Shown: in pieces, positions 17,794 through 26,063 of the stretch
How the letters are laid out: each line of letters begins with the position of its first letter
How positions within the stretch are numbered: the stretch's first letter is position 1
NCBI GenBank assembly: GCA_020073365.1
Contig: JAIQFL010000039.1
Coordinates: 1-48,046, forward strand
Direction of reading: 5' to 3'
DNA length: 48,046 bases
Source of the DNA: Terriglobia bacterium
Lineage (GTDB): Bacteria; Acidobacteriota; Terriglobia; Bryobacterales; Bryobacteraceae
Translations under genes and position numbers: made by a program
The notes under the pieces: generated by a model
Told to the model about the DNA's origin: nothing
Databases searched by the model: none
Seen by the model: the letters and a program-made list of their open reading frames with translations, nothing else

Positions 17794-17824
17794 AAAAAAG
17801 CCGCCACCCTCGCGGGCAGCGGCT
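17794..17824 (-). terminator. Rho-independent terminator of the five-gene operon
   Basis: Read on the minus strand, AGCCGCTGCCC-gcga-GGGTGGCGGCT forms a stable stem followed directly by six T residues. It lies 24 bp after the stop of the last gene of the operon, at the right place to end the 23253-17848 transcript. Confidence 0.9.
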
Positions 17825-17847
17825 CGATCCGGGACCTTGATCTGGAA

Positions 17848-18684
17848 TCAGTGCAACTGACTGAGAGTACTCCGAATGGCCGCCTTCAAATCAGGCGGCA
17901 GATCATTCCGCCGCAAACTGCTCGTTCCCAACGACGTCAACACCTCGCGTGTGGCGGCTGGCGCTGACTTCCACGGCGGAGGCACTGGCTGTACGGCGCG
18001 CTTGCCGAACCATTCCTGGGGCTGGTAATCGTACAGGCTTTCGAGAATTGCGATCTGAACCTTGTGAGCAAGTCCGGGAGCCTTCATCACTCGGGCGCAC
18101 ATGGCTGCCACGTCCGCATTCGTCCGTACCGGCAGCAATCCCCAATGCGCGACGCTGACCCGCTGCGCAGCATCGAGTTCTTCGTCCCCGAATAGCTCCG
18201 CCAGAACCGCCAGCGCGCGTGGACTCGCATTCTTCGCCAGCAGTGGGCCGTTCACTTCCAGATAGTCGGACTGGCTGGTGTCGCGAAAGATTGCGGCCGC
18301 CTCCTCCGATACCGGGCGGACCGCTGCCAGCGCGTTGAGGAGGAAGTTGAGCCGCGACGGCTCAACGGTGAATTCCTCGTTTTCCGCCAAAGCGACGCAC
18401 AGCGCCGCAGTGGCCGGCGACGGATTTTCAGCCAGCTTGCGAAAAACCCTGCCGAGATGGACCACGCCTCCTGCGGGATCCAGCCGTTTGAGCAACGAAC
18501 GCTCTCCAAGATGCTTGCCCAACAGGGCGATCGCAGCGGAGTCGTTCGATGTCGCGATCGCGATGGCTGCGGCTTCGAGGCGTTGAGGGTCTTTGTCGCG
18601 ATCGAGAATCGCCGCCTCCTTCGATAGATCCGCTGCCCGCAGGACCAGGCACATGGCGAGCGATACGCCTCGAGTCAGTTTCAT
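17848..18684 (-). CDS. Hypothetical helical-repeat protein, paralogue 2
   Basis: A 278-residue protein, probably all helical (HEAT-like), with a short hydrophobic start (LTRGVSLAMCLVLRAADLSK) that may be a signal or membrane segment. It is clearly paralogous to the gene before it: LNALAAVRPVSEEAAAIFRD matches LAALAAVHPVTPRGADIFRE. The downstream segments (DYLEVNGPLLAKNASPRAL and EYAEVNAPLLLKNESPLAL) and the C-terminal YDYQPQEWFG/FDYDSRLWFG also pair. Its ATG overlaps the previous stop by 4 bp (ATGA). It is the last gene before the terminator. I do not know the family. As a duplicate pair after a putative effector, immunity or chaperone roles are plausible but unproven. Confidence 0.75.
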   Translation of the reverse strand: MKLTRGVSLAMCLVLRAADLSKEAAILDRDKDPQRLEAAAIAIATSNDSAAIALLGKHLGERSLLKRLDPAGGVVHLGRVFRKLAENPSPATAALCVALAENEEFTVEPSRLNFLLNALAAVRPVSEEAAAIFRDTSQSDYLEVNGPLLAKNASPRALAVLAELFGDEELDAAQRVSVAHWGLLPVRTNADVAAMCARVMKAPGLAHKVQIAILESLYDYQPQEWFGKRAVQPVPPPWKSAPAATREVLTSLGTSSLRRNDLPPDLKAAIRSTLSQLH

Positions 18685-19517
18685 CGCGGCCTGCTCTGTA
18701 GAATGTTTTGCACTTCCTCGCGCGTGGCTTGCACTGGCTCCTGCAGAGCGCCGGACAGGTTACCCGATTGTAGGCGGGTAGCCAGCCCTACCAGGAACTC
18801 CAGCGCTTCGGTGGTGGCGGTGTGCCAGGCCGGGGGCTCTGGCGGGTACATAGCCGGACCGAACCACAGGCGCGAGTCGTAATCGAACACCGTCTCGATA
18901 ATCGCATCTCTCACCTCCGGCGGCAAACCCCGTTCGAGCAGTAAGGCGCAGACCTCTAGCACCGGCAGCCGGGTCCGCCTCGGTAGAACCGAGCGGTGCA
19001 GCATGTCCACCTTGACATAATCCTCCACCCAGTCGCCGCTGATTAACTCGTCGAACACCTGTAGCGCCAGCGGGCTCTCGTTCTTTAGCAACAAGGGTGC
19101 ATTTACTTCGGCGTATTCGTCTTGACTGGTTTCCCGGAAGATATCCGCCCCCCGCGGGGTCACCGGATGGACGGCAGCCAGCGCGGCCAGCAACAGGTTG
19201 ATGCGGGAGGGGATTTCGGAGAATTCCGGCTCGACATAGATCAGTTCGCAAAGCCGTCCAGTGGCCGGGGTCGGGTGGTCCGCCAAGGCTCCAAAGACCC
19301 TCGCCACGTTCCGGATTTCGGAACTGGGATTTGCAGTATCGTCCAACCGGTTGAGAAACTCACCGTGTCGCAGAACGCGACCCAGCGCAAGGAGCGCCGG
19401 CGGGTCTTCGGAAGCCGCCAGAGCGAGTGCTGACGCAACCAGTTGATCGGTATCTCGCGACTCATTCAGGATCCCAGTATGACGGGCGATCTCGCTGGGC
19501 GACAACGGTTCAGCCAT
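18681..19517 (-). CDS. Hypothetical helical-repeat protein, paralogue 1
   Basis: About 278 residues from the ATG at 19517. A perfect AAGGAGG (19524-19530) touches an upstream ATG at 19523 but is spaced 6 nt from the one at 19517, which therefore decides the start. The protein is soluble, acidic and predicted helical, and aligns along its length with the next gene (shared TSQ-x-EY/DY-x-EVN-x-PLL-x-KN segment and the WFG near the end). It lacks the hydrophobic N-terminus of its paralogue. It follows the metzincin gene by 30 bp. No known domain is recognised. Confidence 0.78.
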   Translation of the reverse strand: MAEPLSPSEIARHTGILNESRDTDQLVASALALAASEDPPALLALGRVLRHGEFLNRLDDTANPSSEIRNVARVFGALADHPTPATGRLCELIYVEPEFSEIPSRINLLLAALAAVHPVTPRGADIFRETSQDEYAEVNAPLLLKNESPLALQVFDELISGDWVEDYVKVDMLHRSVLPRRTRLPVLEVCALLLERGLPPEVRDAIIETVFDYDSRLWFGPAMYPPEPPAWHTATTEALEFLVGLATRLQSGNLSGALQEPVQATREEVQNILQSRPR

Positions 19518-19547
19518 GCTCATCCTCCTTATGTTTTGACGCGATGC

Positions 19548-22325
19548 TTACGGATTCCGGTTCATCACTTCACTGAACCGCGTTGCCTTGGTTTGAATGA
19601 TGTCGAAGTTTTCCGTGACCGGTGGATTGACGAAGGGCCGCATGATGTTCTTGTCGGGAGGGATGGCGACTTTGTCCGTCACTTGGTCTCCCAGCGCGCC
19701 GCGGTGTCCGAGTCCGAGAATGTGGCCTGTTTCGTGGGCGAAGACGAACCCGTACATGTGCCGCGTCTTATCCACGGTGATGGGTGCATTGGGGGCGGAG
19801 TCCATGTTCTTGGTGGGCACCACGATTCCCCAAAGTAGATCGACATCGCGGGTCGCGGGGCTAGCGCCTTGCCAGTTTACATCGGGATACAGGACCACCA
19901 TGTTTACTTTGCCCGCGGGAGTGTTGGGCGGAATACCCGATTTAGGAATCAGCGAAGTCGATGGAGTGCCCAGGTCCGGAAGGGTGAAATTGGCAGTTTT
20001 ATATTTCTTGGCAGTGAGCTTTTGATTGGGAGAGCCTTCCGGCTGCCGCGCGCTGGTCAGGGGAGCATGGTTCGCGGGGCATCGTAACGCGGTGGAGAGG
20101 GTCACGACGCCGGTTCCGAAAGTGGGATCCTGTTCGATGTACGCCACGCTGATCACCTCATTGCGGGCATTGATCTGGATCGCGGGAATCTGGTTGGCCG
20201 CGCTGTTGAACGTGAGTGCGCTCGAATTGACCTCGACGTCGAAGTGGCCCGCGGAGACGAGGGTGACACTGATAATCTTGGAGTCGAGCGCGGGCAGGCC
20301 GACTTTGGGGTTGCCCGCGGAAGCTACGATCGCCGGGATTGCGGGCCGCGCTTTGACCGCCGGTCTGGCAGGAACCTCCGGCCGCGGCGGATTGGCGCCG
20401 ATGGCGGGAACCGCCTTCTGGTGGGCAATGGCCGGCGCAGCCTTGACTTCGGGAAAAGCCGGACGGGCCGCGATCGCCGGCGATGCCATTTCCGCCGAGT
20501 CGTCCGGAATCATTTCATAACCCATCTGGCGGAGGAAAATATTGGAGATCTGAATGTGCAACTTCGCCTCGGCGTGGCTGGTAGTCGGGGCGTGGGCCTT
20601 GCGGACCTTAAGGGCGGGAATCGCCGGCAGCGCAGGCACTGCAGGCAGGTCCGGTACGGCAGGAAGAGGGGGGTGGCCCACGCTACCCGCAAATGCGGGC
20701 ACGGCTGCTTGAGCGGGAACCGCCGCCTGTGCGGGGATGACCTTGACGGCCGCGCGAGCGGTAGTGAATATCCGGCTGATTCGGTACTTGATCTGGCGAA
20801 TGGGAATGACGTGAACGCGGATCATCCCATAACCGTAACCGCCGGACCATGGTTGAATCAGAACGTCACCCGTGGTAATCCCGAAAACCTGGACCTTGGT
20901 GCCCCGCTTGGCCGCCTCCGTGCCCATGAAATCGGCCTTACCGTCGTACTGATTGTCGGCCTTCGCTTCGCCTCCCAGAATCCACCAGGCAATGCGGTCA
21001 TCGTCGTCGGTCCACGCCAGATTCGGTAAGATCTTGGTGATTTCGTAGCGTGGAACCACGGCATTGTTGCCGGCGTCGGCGCCAGTGAGAATCACGCAGC
21101 CCGACGGATTCTTGATCAGATTGATCGGGTCGGCAGGCTTGACGTTGTCTCCGCTCGTGATCGGATCGATGATGACTTGCACGGCAGTGAGTAGATGTTT
21201 CTTCTTCAACTTGCCGATATCGGTGGTGAGCAGCACCTCCAGCGCTACGTCGTTCAATTTGGCGCTTAACTTCTTGGCAGTCAGGCCCACCACTTCTTTC
21301 TTGTCGTTTTTCAACGTCACTTTAGTGGAAGCCGTCATCCATTGATAGGCGCTCGGTACCGCCTTTTCGATGTACGGCCGCATCTCCACCGGGTATTGGA
21401 AACCCACGATAATCGGCGCGGGGAAAAAAGCCGAATTCGTCTTACGTTCCGGCTTCTCGGGAACGATCGCGACCGTCTTGACATCGGCCGGCTTCAGCTT
21501 ACTCACGATTTCGGTATGACACACGGTCACCCGCACATGATCGGCGTCGCCGCCAACTCCCTTCACTCCGAGTATCACTCCGGTGGCCCGCGCGCCGGGG
21601 CTGACGTTCGCTCCTTCGACAAAGAGCTTCATACCCTTGCCGACGAACTTGTCCGGCGTGATGGTCATCGGCATGACGATAACTTGAGCTTTATCTTTAG
21701 CCCTGTCGGGATCGGGAAATTCGGTTGGATAGATCTCGATCTGCCCGTTGTTGCCGGCCTCCAGACTCAATTCCAGATTTCCTTTGAAATCGGTCGGCTT
21801 CAGATCCTTGAGGATCAAGGTCGCGCGCTCGTCGATCTTAGGAGCCGGATCCTCCGTTTGCTTCGGCAACGGGCGGCCCAGATAGAACTTATCGGTAGGC
21901 GTGTCGCCGCCCCCGGGTGCCTTAGCCGCGGTGGGAAGTGGTTTTGGGTCCTTTTTACCAACGCGGGGCTCGCAGATCTCGAGCGTGGCGGAGACGGCCG
22001 TCAGTTTGGTCTCCGCCGGAGGGCCATTGATTTTCGAGCCTCCATTGAGCGTGAGCGTGAGAACAAAGTCATTCATCTTGCCGCTCGGTTTAGTGGCGAC
22101 CGCGAACAGGTCGATCCCCGCGGACAGTTTCGCCCCGGGAAACTTGTTGTCCGTCCCGTCGAAGGCCAACGGTTCGGCTCCAACCTTCAGCGAAAAGTCG
22201 ATATTCTTCGCGCTTCGCGTAAGCAGCCCCGTACCGTCGAATCCCGAGTCGGTCTTCAGGTGGACCTTCAGGGGGACCGGATTCGTGTAAGGCCGCTTGA
22301 CTAACACCACCGGTTCATCGCTCAT
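19548..22325 (-). CDS. Large modular protein with C-terminal metzincin zinc site (putative effector)
   Basis: 925 residues. Residues 1-270 are beta-rich. From memory, the stretches LTAVSATLEICEPRVG, ERATLILKDL and KLFVEGANVSPGARATGVIL resemble the N-terminal region of large proteins encoded beside type VI secretion genes. Residues 430-520 form another beta module. Ala/Pro-rich segments (about 522-575 and 613-672) are low-complexity linkers around ISNIFLRQMGYEMIPDDSAE. The C-terminus has HETGHILGLGHR (864-875), a complete HExxHxxGxxH metzincin site with Met-895 as a likely Met-turn, so a zinc protease. There is no signal peptide, as expected if delivered by an injection machine. The ATG overlaps the previous stop by 4 bp. 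Confidence 0.8.
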   Translation of the reverse strand: MSDEPVVLVKRPYTNPVPLKVHLKTDSGFDGTGLLTRSAKNIDFSLKVGAEPLAFDGTDNKFPGAKLSAGIDLFAVATKPSGKMNDFVLTLTLNGGSKINGPPAETKLTAVSATLEICEPRVGKKDPKPLPTAAKAPGGGDTPTDKFYLGRPLPKQTEDPAPKIDERATLILKDLKPTDFKGNLELSLEAGNNGQIEIYPTEFPDPDRAKDKAQVIVMPMTITPDKFVGKGMKLFVEGANVSPGARATGVILGVKGVGGDADHVRVTVCHTEIVSKLKPADVKTVAIVPEKPERKTNSAFFPAPIIVGFQYPVEMRPYIEKAVPSAYQWMTASTKVTLKNDKKEVVGLTAKKLSAKLNDVALEVLLTTDIGKLKKKHLLTAVQVIIDPITSGDNVKPADPINLIKNPSGCVILTGADAGNNAVVPRYEITKILPNLAWTDDDDRIAWWILGGEAKADNQYDGKADFMGTEAAKRGTKVQVFGITTGDVLIQPWSGGYGYGMIRVHVIPIRQIKYRISRIFTTARAAVKVIPAQAAVPAQAAVPAFAGSVGHPPLPAVPDLPAVPALPAIPALKVRKAHAPTTSHAEAKLHIQISNIFLRQMGYEMIPDDSAEMASPAIAARPAFPEVKAAPAIAHQKAVPAIGANPPRPEVPARPAVKARPAIPAIVASAGNPKVGLPALDSKIISVTLVSAGHFDVEVNSSALTFNSAANQIPAIQINARNEVISVAYIEQDPTFGTGVVTLSTALRCPANHAPLTSARQPEGSPNQKLTAKKYKTANFTLPDLGTPSTSLIPKSGIPPNTPAGKVNMVVLYPDVNWQGASPATRDVDLLWGIVVPTKNMDSAPNAPITVDKTRHMYGFVFAHETGHILGLGHRGALGDQVTDKVAIPPDKNIMRPFVNPPVTENFDIIQTKATRFSEVMNRNP

Positions 22326-22879
22326 GGCTGGTCCGCGCCCGCGTCGGGGTCCTCGCCTTCATCGTCTTCCGATTCCGAATCTTCCGGTTCGTCGCCTGAA
22401 TCCGGGGAATACCCACCAGCAACCTTCAACGACTTTAACGGCGAATCGCCATCGCCATCCGTGGCGGCGCCGTCTGCGGACTCTCCTGCTTCCTCATCGG
22501 CCTGCGGTCCCTCTTCCTCGGGTTCCTCCTCTGGGTCCGGCTGCTCCTCGAATTCCGCCTCGGAAGCGTCCAATTCCACGGGGTCGCCGATGATCAACGG
22601 ATTCACGCGAGCCTTTTGTCCGCACGGCAATACTACTTGATCCGAGGACCCGCCGCCCCCCTCACTCGCCTCCATCTCCCCGCCATTCGCCTTATAAGAA
22701 TCCATCCACTCCGAGCGGAGCCCGGCCTGATCCGGATCGTTAGCATCCAGAGGCGTGCGGTTACCGTCCGCGTCGTATAAGGCATTCGGGCGAGGGTCGT
22801 CACCATGCTTTTGATACAACGCGTCGTCCGCGGCGCTCACGGCTTCCTGGTTCAAGGGACGTTTTGCCCGGTCTCCCAT
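22322..22879 (-). CDS. Acidic protein linked to the metzincin gene
   Basis: 185 residues. The N-terminal part (VSAADDALYQKHGDDPRPNA, then LRSEWMDSYKANGGE) resembles a short motif I remember from proteins encoded with type VI/contractile-injection effectors ('ADxxLYxxHPE... LRxEWMDxYxANGG'). Residues 75-110 (QVVLPCGQKARVNPLIIGDP) may form a small beta domain. The last ~80 residues are extremely rich in Glu and Asp with little predicted structure. There is no membrane segment. It ends in an ATGA overlap with the metzincin gene, so the two are translationally coupled. An adaptor, carrier or loading role is a guess. Confidence 0.72.
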   Translation of the reverse strand: MGDRAKRPLNQEAVSAADDALYQKHGDDPRPNALYDADGNRTPLDANDPDQAGLRSEWMDSYKANGGEMEASEGGGGSSDQVVLPCGQKARVNPLIIGDPVELDASEAEFEEQPDPEEEPEEEGPQADEEAGESADGAATDGDGDSPLKSLKVAGGYSPDSGDEPEDSESEDDEGEDPDAGADQP

Positions 22880-22908
22880 CTCAGACTGTCGCCTCGATAA
22901 GAGCCGGT

Positions 22909-23253
22909 CTACGACCGCAGTGAGAACAAAGTAAAATCGTCAAGATGTTCCATCTTGCCACAGCCGGAGAGAGTCGAGTCCTTCAGAATTTTGGCGGCCC
23001 ATGGAGTGGTGTGGAAATCGGGTCCATACTCTGTACTGAACTCAAGAAACCGCCGCAGGTCGAAAGGCGCTACAACGCCAAATTCCCCGGCAAGTTTGAT
23101 GCCCTCTCGTACGTGAGTGCGAAGCCGGTCCTCGTCAGCCACAACATCACGTCCGGCAAATCGAACCCTCAGATGCGCGGCCATCGAATCTTCAAACCGC
23201 TTCCGTTGAACGACCTGAAAAATTGCCATCTGTGCGCTGCGGATCACTAGCAT
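22909..23253 (-). CDS. Small protein of effector-locus type, first gene of the cassette
   Basis: 114 residues starting MLVIRSAQMAIFQVVQRKRF at 23253; an in-frame ATG at 23268 is less likely because the family begins at MLVIR. The pattern MLVIR-x-x-QM...FE-x-x-M-x-x-HLR...V-x-x-GI...GPDF is one I recall from short helical proteins beside T6SS effectors and PAAR/VgrG genes. Near the end GPDFHTTPWAAKIL matches the usual 'GPDFDxDPxxPWA'. Function of the family is not established to my knowledge. It is 29 bp upstream of the acidic gene on the same strand and begins only about 40 bp from the intron RNA. Confidence 0.7.
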   Translation of the reverse strand: MLVIRSAQMAIFQVVQRKRFEDSMAAHLRVRFAGRDVVADEDRLRTHVREGIKLAGEFGVVAPFDLRRFLEFSTEYGPDFHTTPWAAKILKDSTLSGCGKMEHLDDFTLFSLRS

Positions 23254-23294
23254 ATTCAGTATTCGCACCTCACCCGGCGATGATTATACATTTC

Positions 23295-23889
23295 ATGCGA
23301 ATTTCCTGTCAACCAGGCCGGGTTCACCAGAAGTGATAGCGAAGCGCAAGGGCGTCGTCGCGAGGCGGGGTCTGAAAGAAGCGTGGAGCAAACGCACGAG
23401 CCGATGTACAAGAACCGGATCTGAGGCATACGGTGCCGGGCGAGCTGGCCAATGACAGCGAAGCCCATATCCATCAAAGGCGCTGGTTGTAAATCCGGCG
23501 GTTGCGTGCGGAAGGTTGTAGAACTTACCTCGGGAGATCTGCTGTGCGTCGCGGAATCGTGACTGAGGGCGCCACAAGGTGCTCTGATCTCGCAGCAGAA
23601 GTCAGCATAGGGCATATTAGTCCGGCAACGGATGAAGGCCCGAACCGTGATCGTGGGTAGTAGTGCGCGGCTCTCATGGATGGCCAGGCGCCAGCCAATC
23701 CGCCTCGGAGCTTGCCAGGGGCGGATAGGGTGAAGCCCGAAAGGAACCTGGGAGCGGCGAAGCCTCCATGGCGAAAGGCGAAACGAACCCCCAGCCGTCA
23801 CCGGCTCAAGTCACGGAACCGCCGTATGCAGACCCGCATGTACGGTGGTGTGGGAGGGGAGGGGCCGCGAGGCTTCCCCCTATCCCGAT
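23295..23889 (+). mobile_element. Group II intron RNA without an ORF
   Basis: About 595 bases with group II intron features on the plus strand. A domain V-like hairpin lies at 23818-23850 (ACCGCCGTATGC...GCATGTACGGTGGT, with a 2-nt bulge). It is followed by a G-rich/C-rich domain VI stem at 23851-23886 that ends in CCCGAT (23884-23889), a usual intron 3' end. Upstream, GAGCTGGCCAATGACAG and CAGAAGTCAGCATAG resemble domain I-III segments that precede the maturase in known introns. No reverse transcriptase remains. The 5' end is uncertain; ATGCG at 23295 resembles GUGYG. An open frame on the other strand (23256-23801) is antisense noise. Confidence 0.7.
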
Positions 23890-23955
23890 TGGCAAGGTTT
23901 CTTCGGTTTTGGAAGAAAGCTGACTCCCATTCGCGGTCGGAGCCCCGTCCCATCT

Positions 23956-25041
23956 TCAACCCCCCGTGGCGCCGGCAACCTCCGGCAGAGCGTAGAACAC
24001 CACCGCCAGGATCAGGTAAACGGCCAGCAGTTGGACTCCCTCCAGCCAGTTGGATTCGCCGTCGGACGCGATCTGGCCGGTGATGAGGACTGCGAGGAAG
24101 ACCGCTAAGACCTCGGCGGGCGTGAACACCAGGTCCATTGGCCGCGGACCGATGAAGTGGCTCACCATCACCAGAACTGGCGCGACAAAGAGCGCGATCT
24201 GCAAACTGCTGCCGATGGCGATTCCCATCGAAAGCTCCATGCGGTTCTTGAGCGCCATCATCACCGCCGTGCTGTGCTCGGCGGCGTTGCCCACCACCGC
24301 CACCACAATCACGCCGACGAAGATGCGGGTCATCCCGAAGGCCGCGGCCGCTTCCTCCACGGAGCCGACCAGGATTTCGCTCATCCAGGCAATCAACGCC
24401 GTGGCGCCCACCAGGATGAGCACGGAGTTTCTGAGGCTCCACGCATTCTGTCGCCCGCCCGCCGCTTGCGAGACCTCGCCCGCAAAAAGCTCTTTGTGGG
24501 TGCGCAGGGAAAACAGGAGGTGGGCGAGATACGTGAGCAGCAGCACGATCGAGATTTCCAGGCTGAGGTCGTTCTCGCGGATACGTCCGCCCGCGCCCGC
24601 CAGGTAGTGGAAGGCCGCGGGCATGATCATGGCGATCGCCGCGAGGGTCAACAAAGTGGCTTGGGCGCGCGCCGCGGTCGTGTTGAATCTCTGCCGTTTG
24701 TATTTCAAGCCTCCGGCCAGAACGGCGGCGCCGAGCACCAGAAGGATATTGCCGATAATGGAACCGGCCAGCGAAGCCTTCACCACCTCATAGAGGCCCT
24801 TGCGGAGCGCCATGATGGCGATAATCAACTCTGCCGCATTGCCAAACGTAGCGTTCAACAGACCACCCACGCCTTCACCGGCGTGGTGCGACAACTCCTC
24901 GGTGGCATGCCCGAGCCAGCCGGCGAGCGGCACAATCGCCAGACAGGCCGCAAGAAAGACCAGGGTGTGGGATGCGGGCGCCAGGAATTCGAGCGCGATT
25001 GCGATGGGGACAAAAATCAGCAGCCAGTTGAGCATGGGCAC
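23956..25041 (-). CDS. cax: Calcium/proton exchanger, Cax family
   Basis: An inner-membrane antiporter of 361 residues with 11 or so hydrophobic segments in two inverted halves. The alpha-1 repeat reads [20 protein letters not shown] and the alpha-2 repeat [20 protein letters not shown], each with the conserved Gly-Asn-Ala-(Ala)-Glu that binds the cation. This is the CaCA/Cax type, exporting Ca2+ (or Mn2+) against H+. It starts 8 bp after the O-methyltransferase stop and is the last gene of the long minus-strand run. A TTTCTTC...GAAGAAA dyad at 23899-23919 lies beyond it. Confidence 0.92.
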   Translation of the reverse strand: MPMLNWLLIFVPIAIALEFLAPASHTLVFLAACLAIVPLAGWLGHATEELSHHAGEGVGGLLNATFGNAAELIIAIMALRKGLYEVVKASLAGSIIGNILLVLGAAVLAGGLKYKRQRFNTTAARAQATLLTLAAIAMIMPAAFHYLAGAGGRIRENDLSLEISIVLLLTYLAHLLFSLRTHKELFAGEVSQAAGGRQNAWSLRNSVLILVGATALIAWMSEILVGSVEEAAAAFGMTRIFVGVIVVAVVGNAAEHSTAVMMALKNRMELSMGIAIGSSLQIALFVAPVLVMVSHFIGPRPMDLVFTPAEVLAVFLAVLITGQIASDGESNWLEGVQLLAVYLILAVVFYALPEVAGATGG

Positions 25042-25049
25042 GCCTCACA

Positions 25050-26063
25050 CTACGCCTTTACCGCCAGGACCGCGTCCAGTCGCGCGCCGGTTCGACGGGC
25101 CTCCACCTGCCCGAATCCCGCATCGTGCAACAGGCGGGAATAGTCGCTCGCACTGCGCTCCTTGCCTTCCGTGGCAATCAGCATGTTCAGCGATTGCATA
25201 TTGGCAGCCAAGGGTCCCACGCCGTCCTCGTGGAGCAGCTTTTCCACCACCAGAAGCCCGCCGCCAGGCGGCAACCGGTCAAAGGCTCTCCGCAACAGCC
25301 TCCCGATCTTCTCGTCCGTCCAGTCGTGCAGAACTTGTCCCACCGCGTAGAGGTCGGCGTCAGGAAGTTCGTCCGCGAAGAAGTCGCCTTCCACCACTTC
25401 GATGCGGGGGCACGCGGACGAAAGTGCCACCTGTTCCCGCGCAATCGCGGCCACCTGTGGCAGATCGAACACCACGCCGCGCATGCCTGGATACCGCTCG
25501 CATAGGGCGATGGTGAGGTGCCCGGTGGCCCCGCCCAGGTCCACCGAGCGGCGGAACCGGCTCAGATCGAAGGCCTCCACAACCTTGGGCGATGTCAGCG
25601 TGCCGAAGCCGTGCATGCCGCGAAGAAAATCCCGCATGGCATCTTCAGTTCGGAAAAAGTGACTGAAGATCGGGCCGTCCCAGCCGAATGTCTGTTTCCA
25701 TCGATGCGTGCCTTCCATCAGCGCGGCCTCGAGGTTGCTCCACATGGGATACAGCGCCCGATCGGAATAACGGATGTACCCGCAGAGCGAATCGGGGCTG
25801 GCAGTCCGCAGGTAGGCCTCGGCGATCGGCTCGTTGCGATACACGCCATCGACCTTGCGCAGCAGGCCAAGAGCTGCACAGGCGTCCAGCAACCGCCCCA
25901 GCGCGTCCTGGTTGGCGCCGAGCGCGGCGGCCAGATCGGCGGCGCTGGCGGGCCCATCATGAAGACGATCGAAGATGCCCATCGATACCGCCACGAACAT
26001 CGTCTTGGATCGCCGGAATGCCTCGATCAAGTCGAGAACCGGGCTTGGATCGGGAAGGCTCAT
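25050..26063 (-). CDS. SAM-dependent O-methyltransferase (ASMT/hydroxyneurosporene type)
   Basis: 337 residues. The N-terminal ~100 residues are a winged-helix dimerisation domain (FVAVSMGIFDRLHDGPASAA, LGRLLDACAALGLL). The SAM-binding motif is SVDLGGATGHLTIALCERYP, followed by VVFDLPQV, EVVEGDFF and the acid-base region AVGQVLHDWTDEKIGRLL. This is the layout of acetylserotonin O-methyltransferase-like enzymes, which methylate hydroxyl groups of aromatic or isoprenoid small molecules; the substrate here is unknown. The ATG overlaps the ThiL stop by 4 bp. Confidence 0.88.
   Translation of the reverse strand: MSLPDPSPVLDLIEAFRRSKTMFVAVSMGIFDRLHDGPASAADLAAALGANQDALGRLLDACAALGLLRKVDGVYRNEPIAEAYLRTASPDSLCGYIRYSDRALYPMWSNLEAALMEGTHRWKQTFGWDGPIFSHFFRTEDAMRDFLRGMHGFGTLTSPKVVEAFDLSRFRRSVDLGGATGHLTIALCERYPGMRGVVFDLPQVAAIAREQVALSSACPRIEVVEGDFFADELPDADLYAVGQVLHDWTDEKIGRLLRRAFDRLPPGGGLLVVEKLLHEDGVGPLAANMQSLNMLIATEGKERSASDYSRLLHDAGFGQVEARRTGARLDAVLAVKA

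Noticed and set aside
20300..20700. Repeated GC-rich units that might be a tandem repeat or CRISPR-like array
   Set aside because: The units are codons for Pro-Ala-Val/Ile linkers in the metzincin protein; spacing is irregular and there are no unique spacers.
23256..23801. Minus-strand open frame of 181 codons between the cassette and cax
   Set aside because: It is antisense to the group II intron RNA; composition is Arg/Ser/Pro-rich and the conserved signals are RNA hairpins on the other strand.
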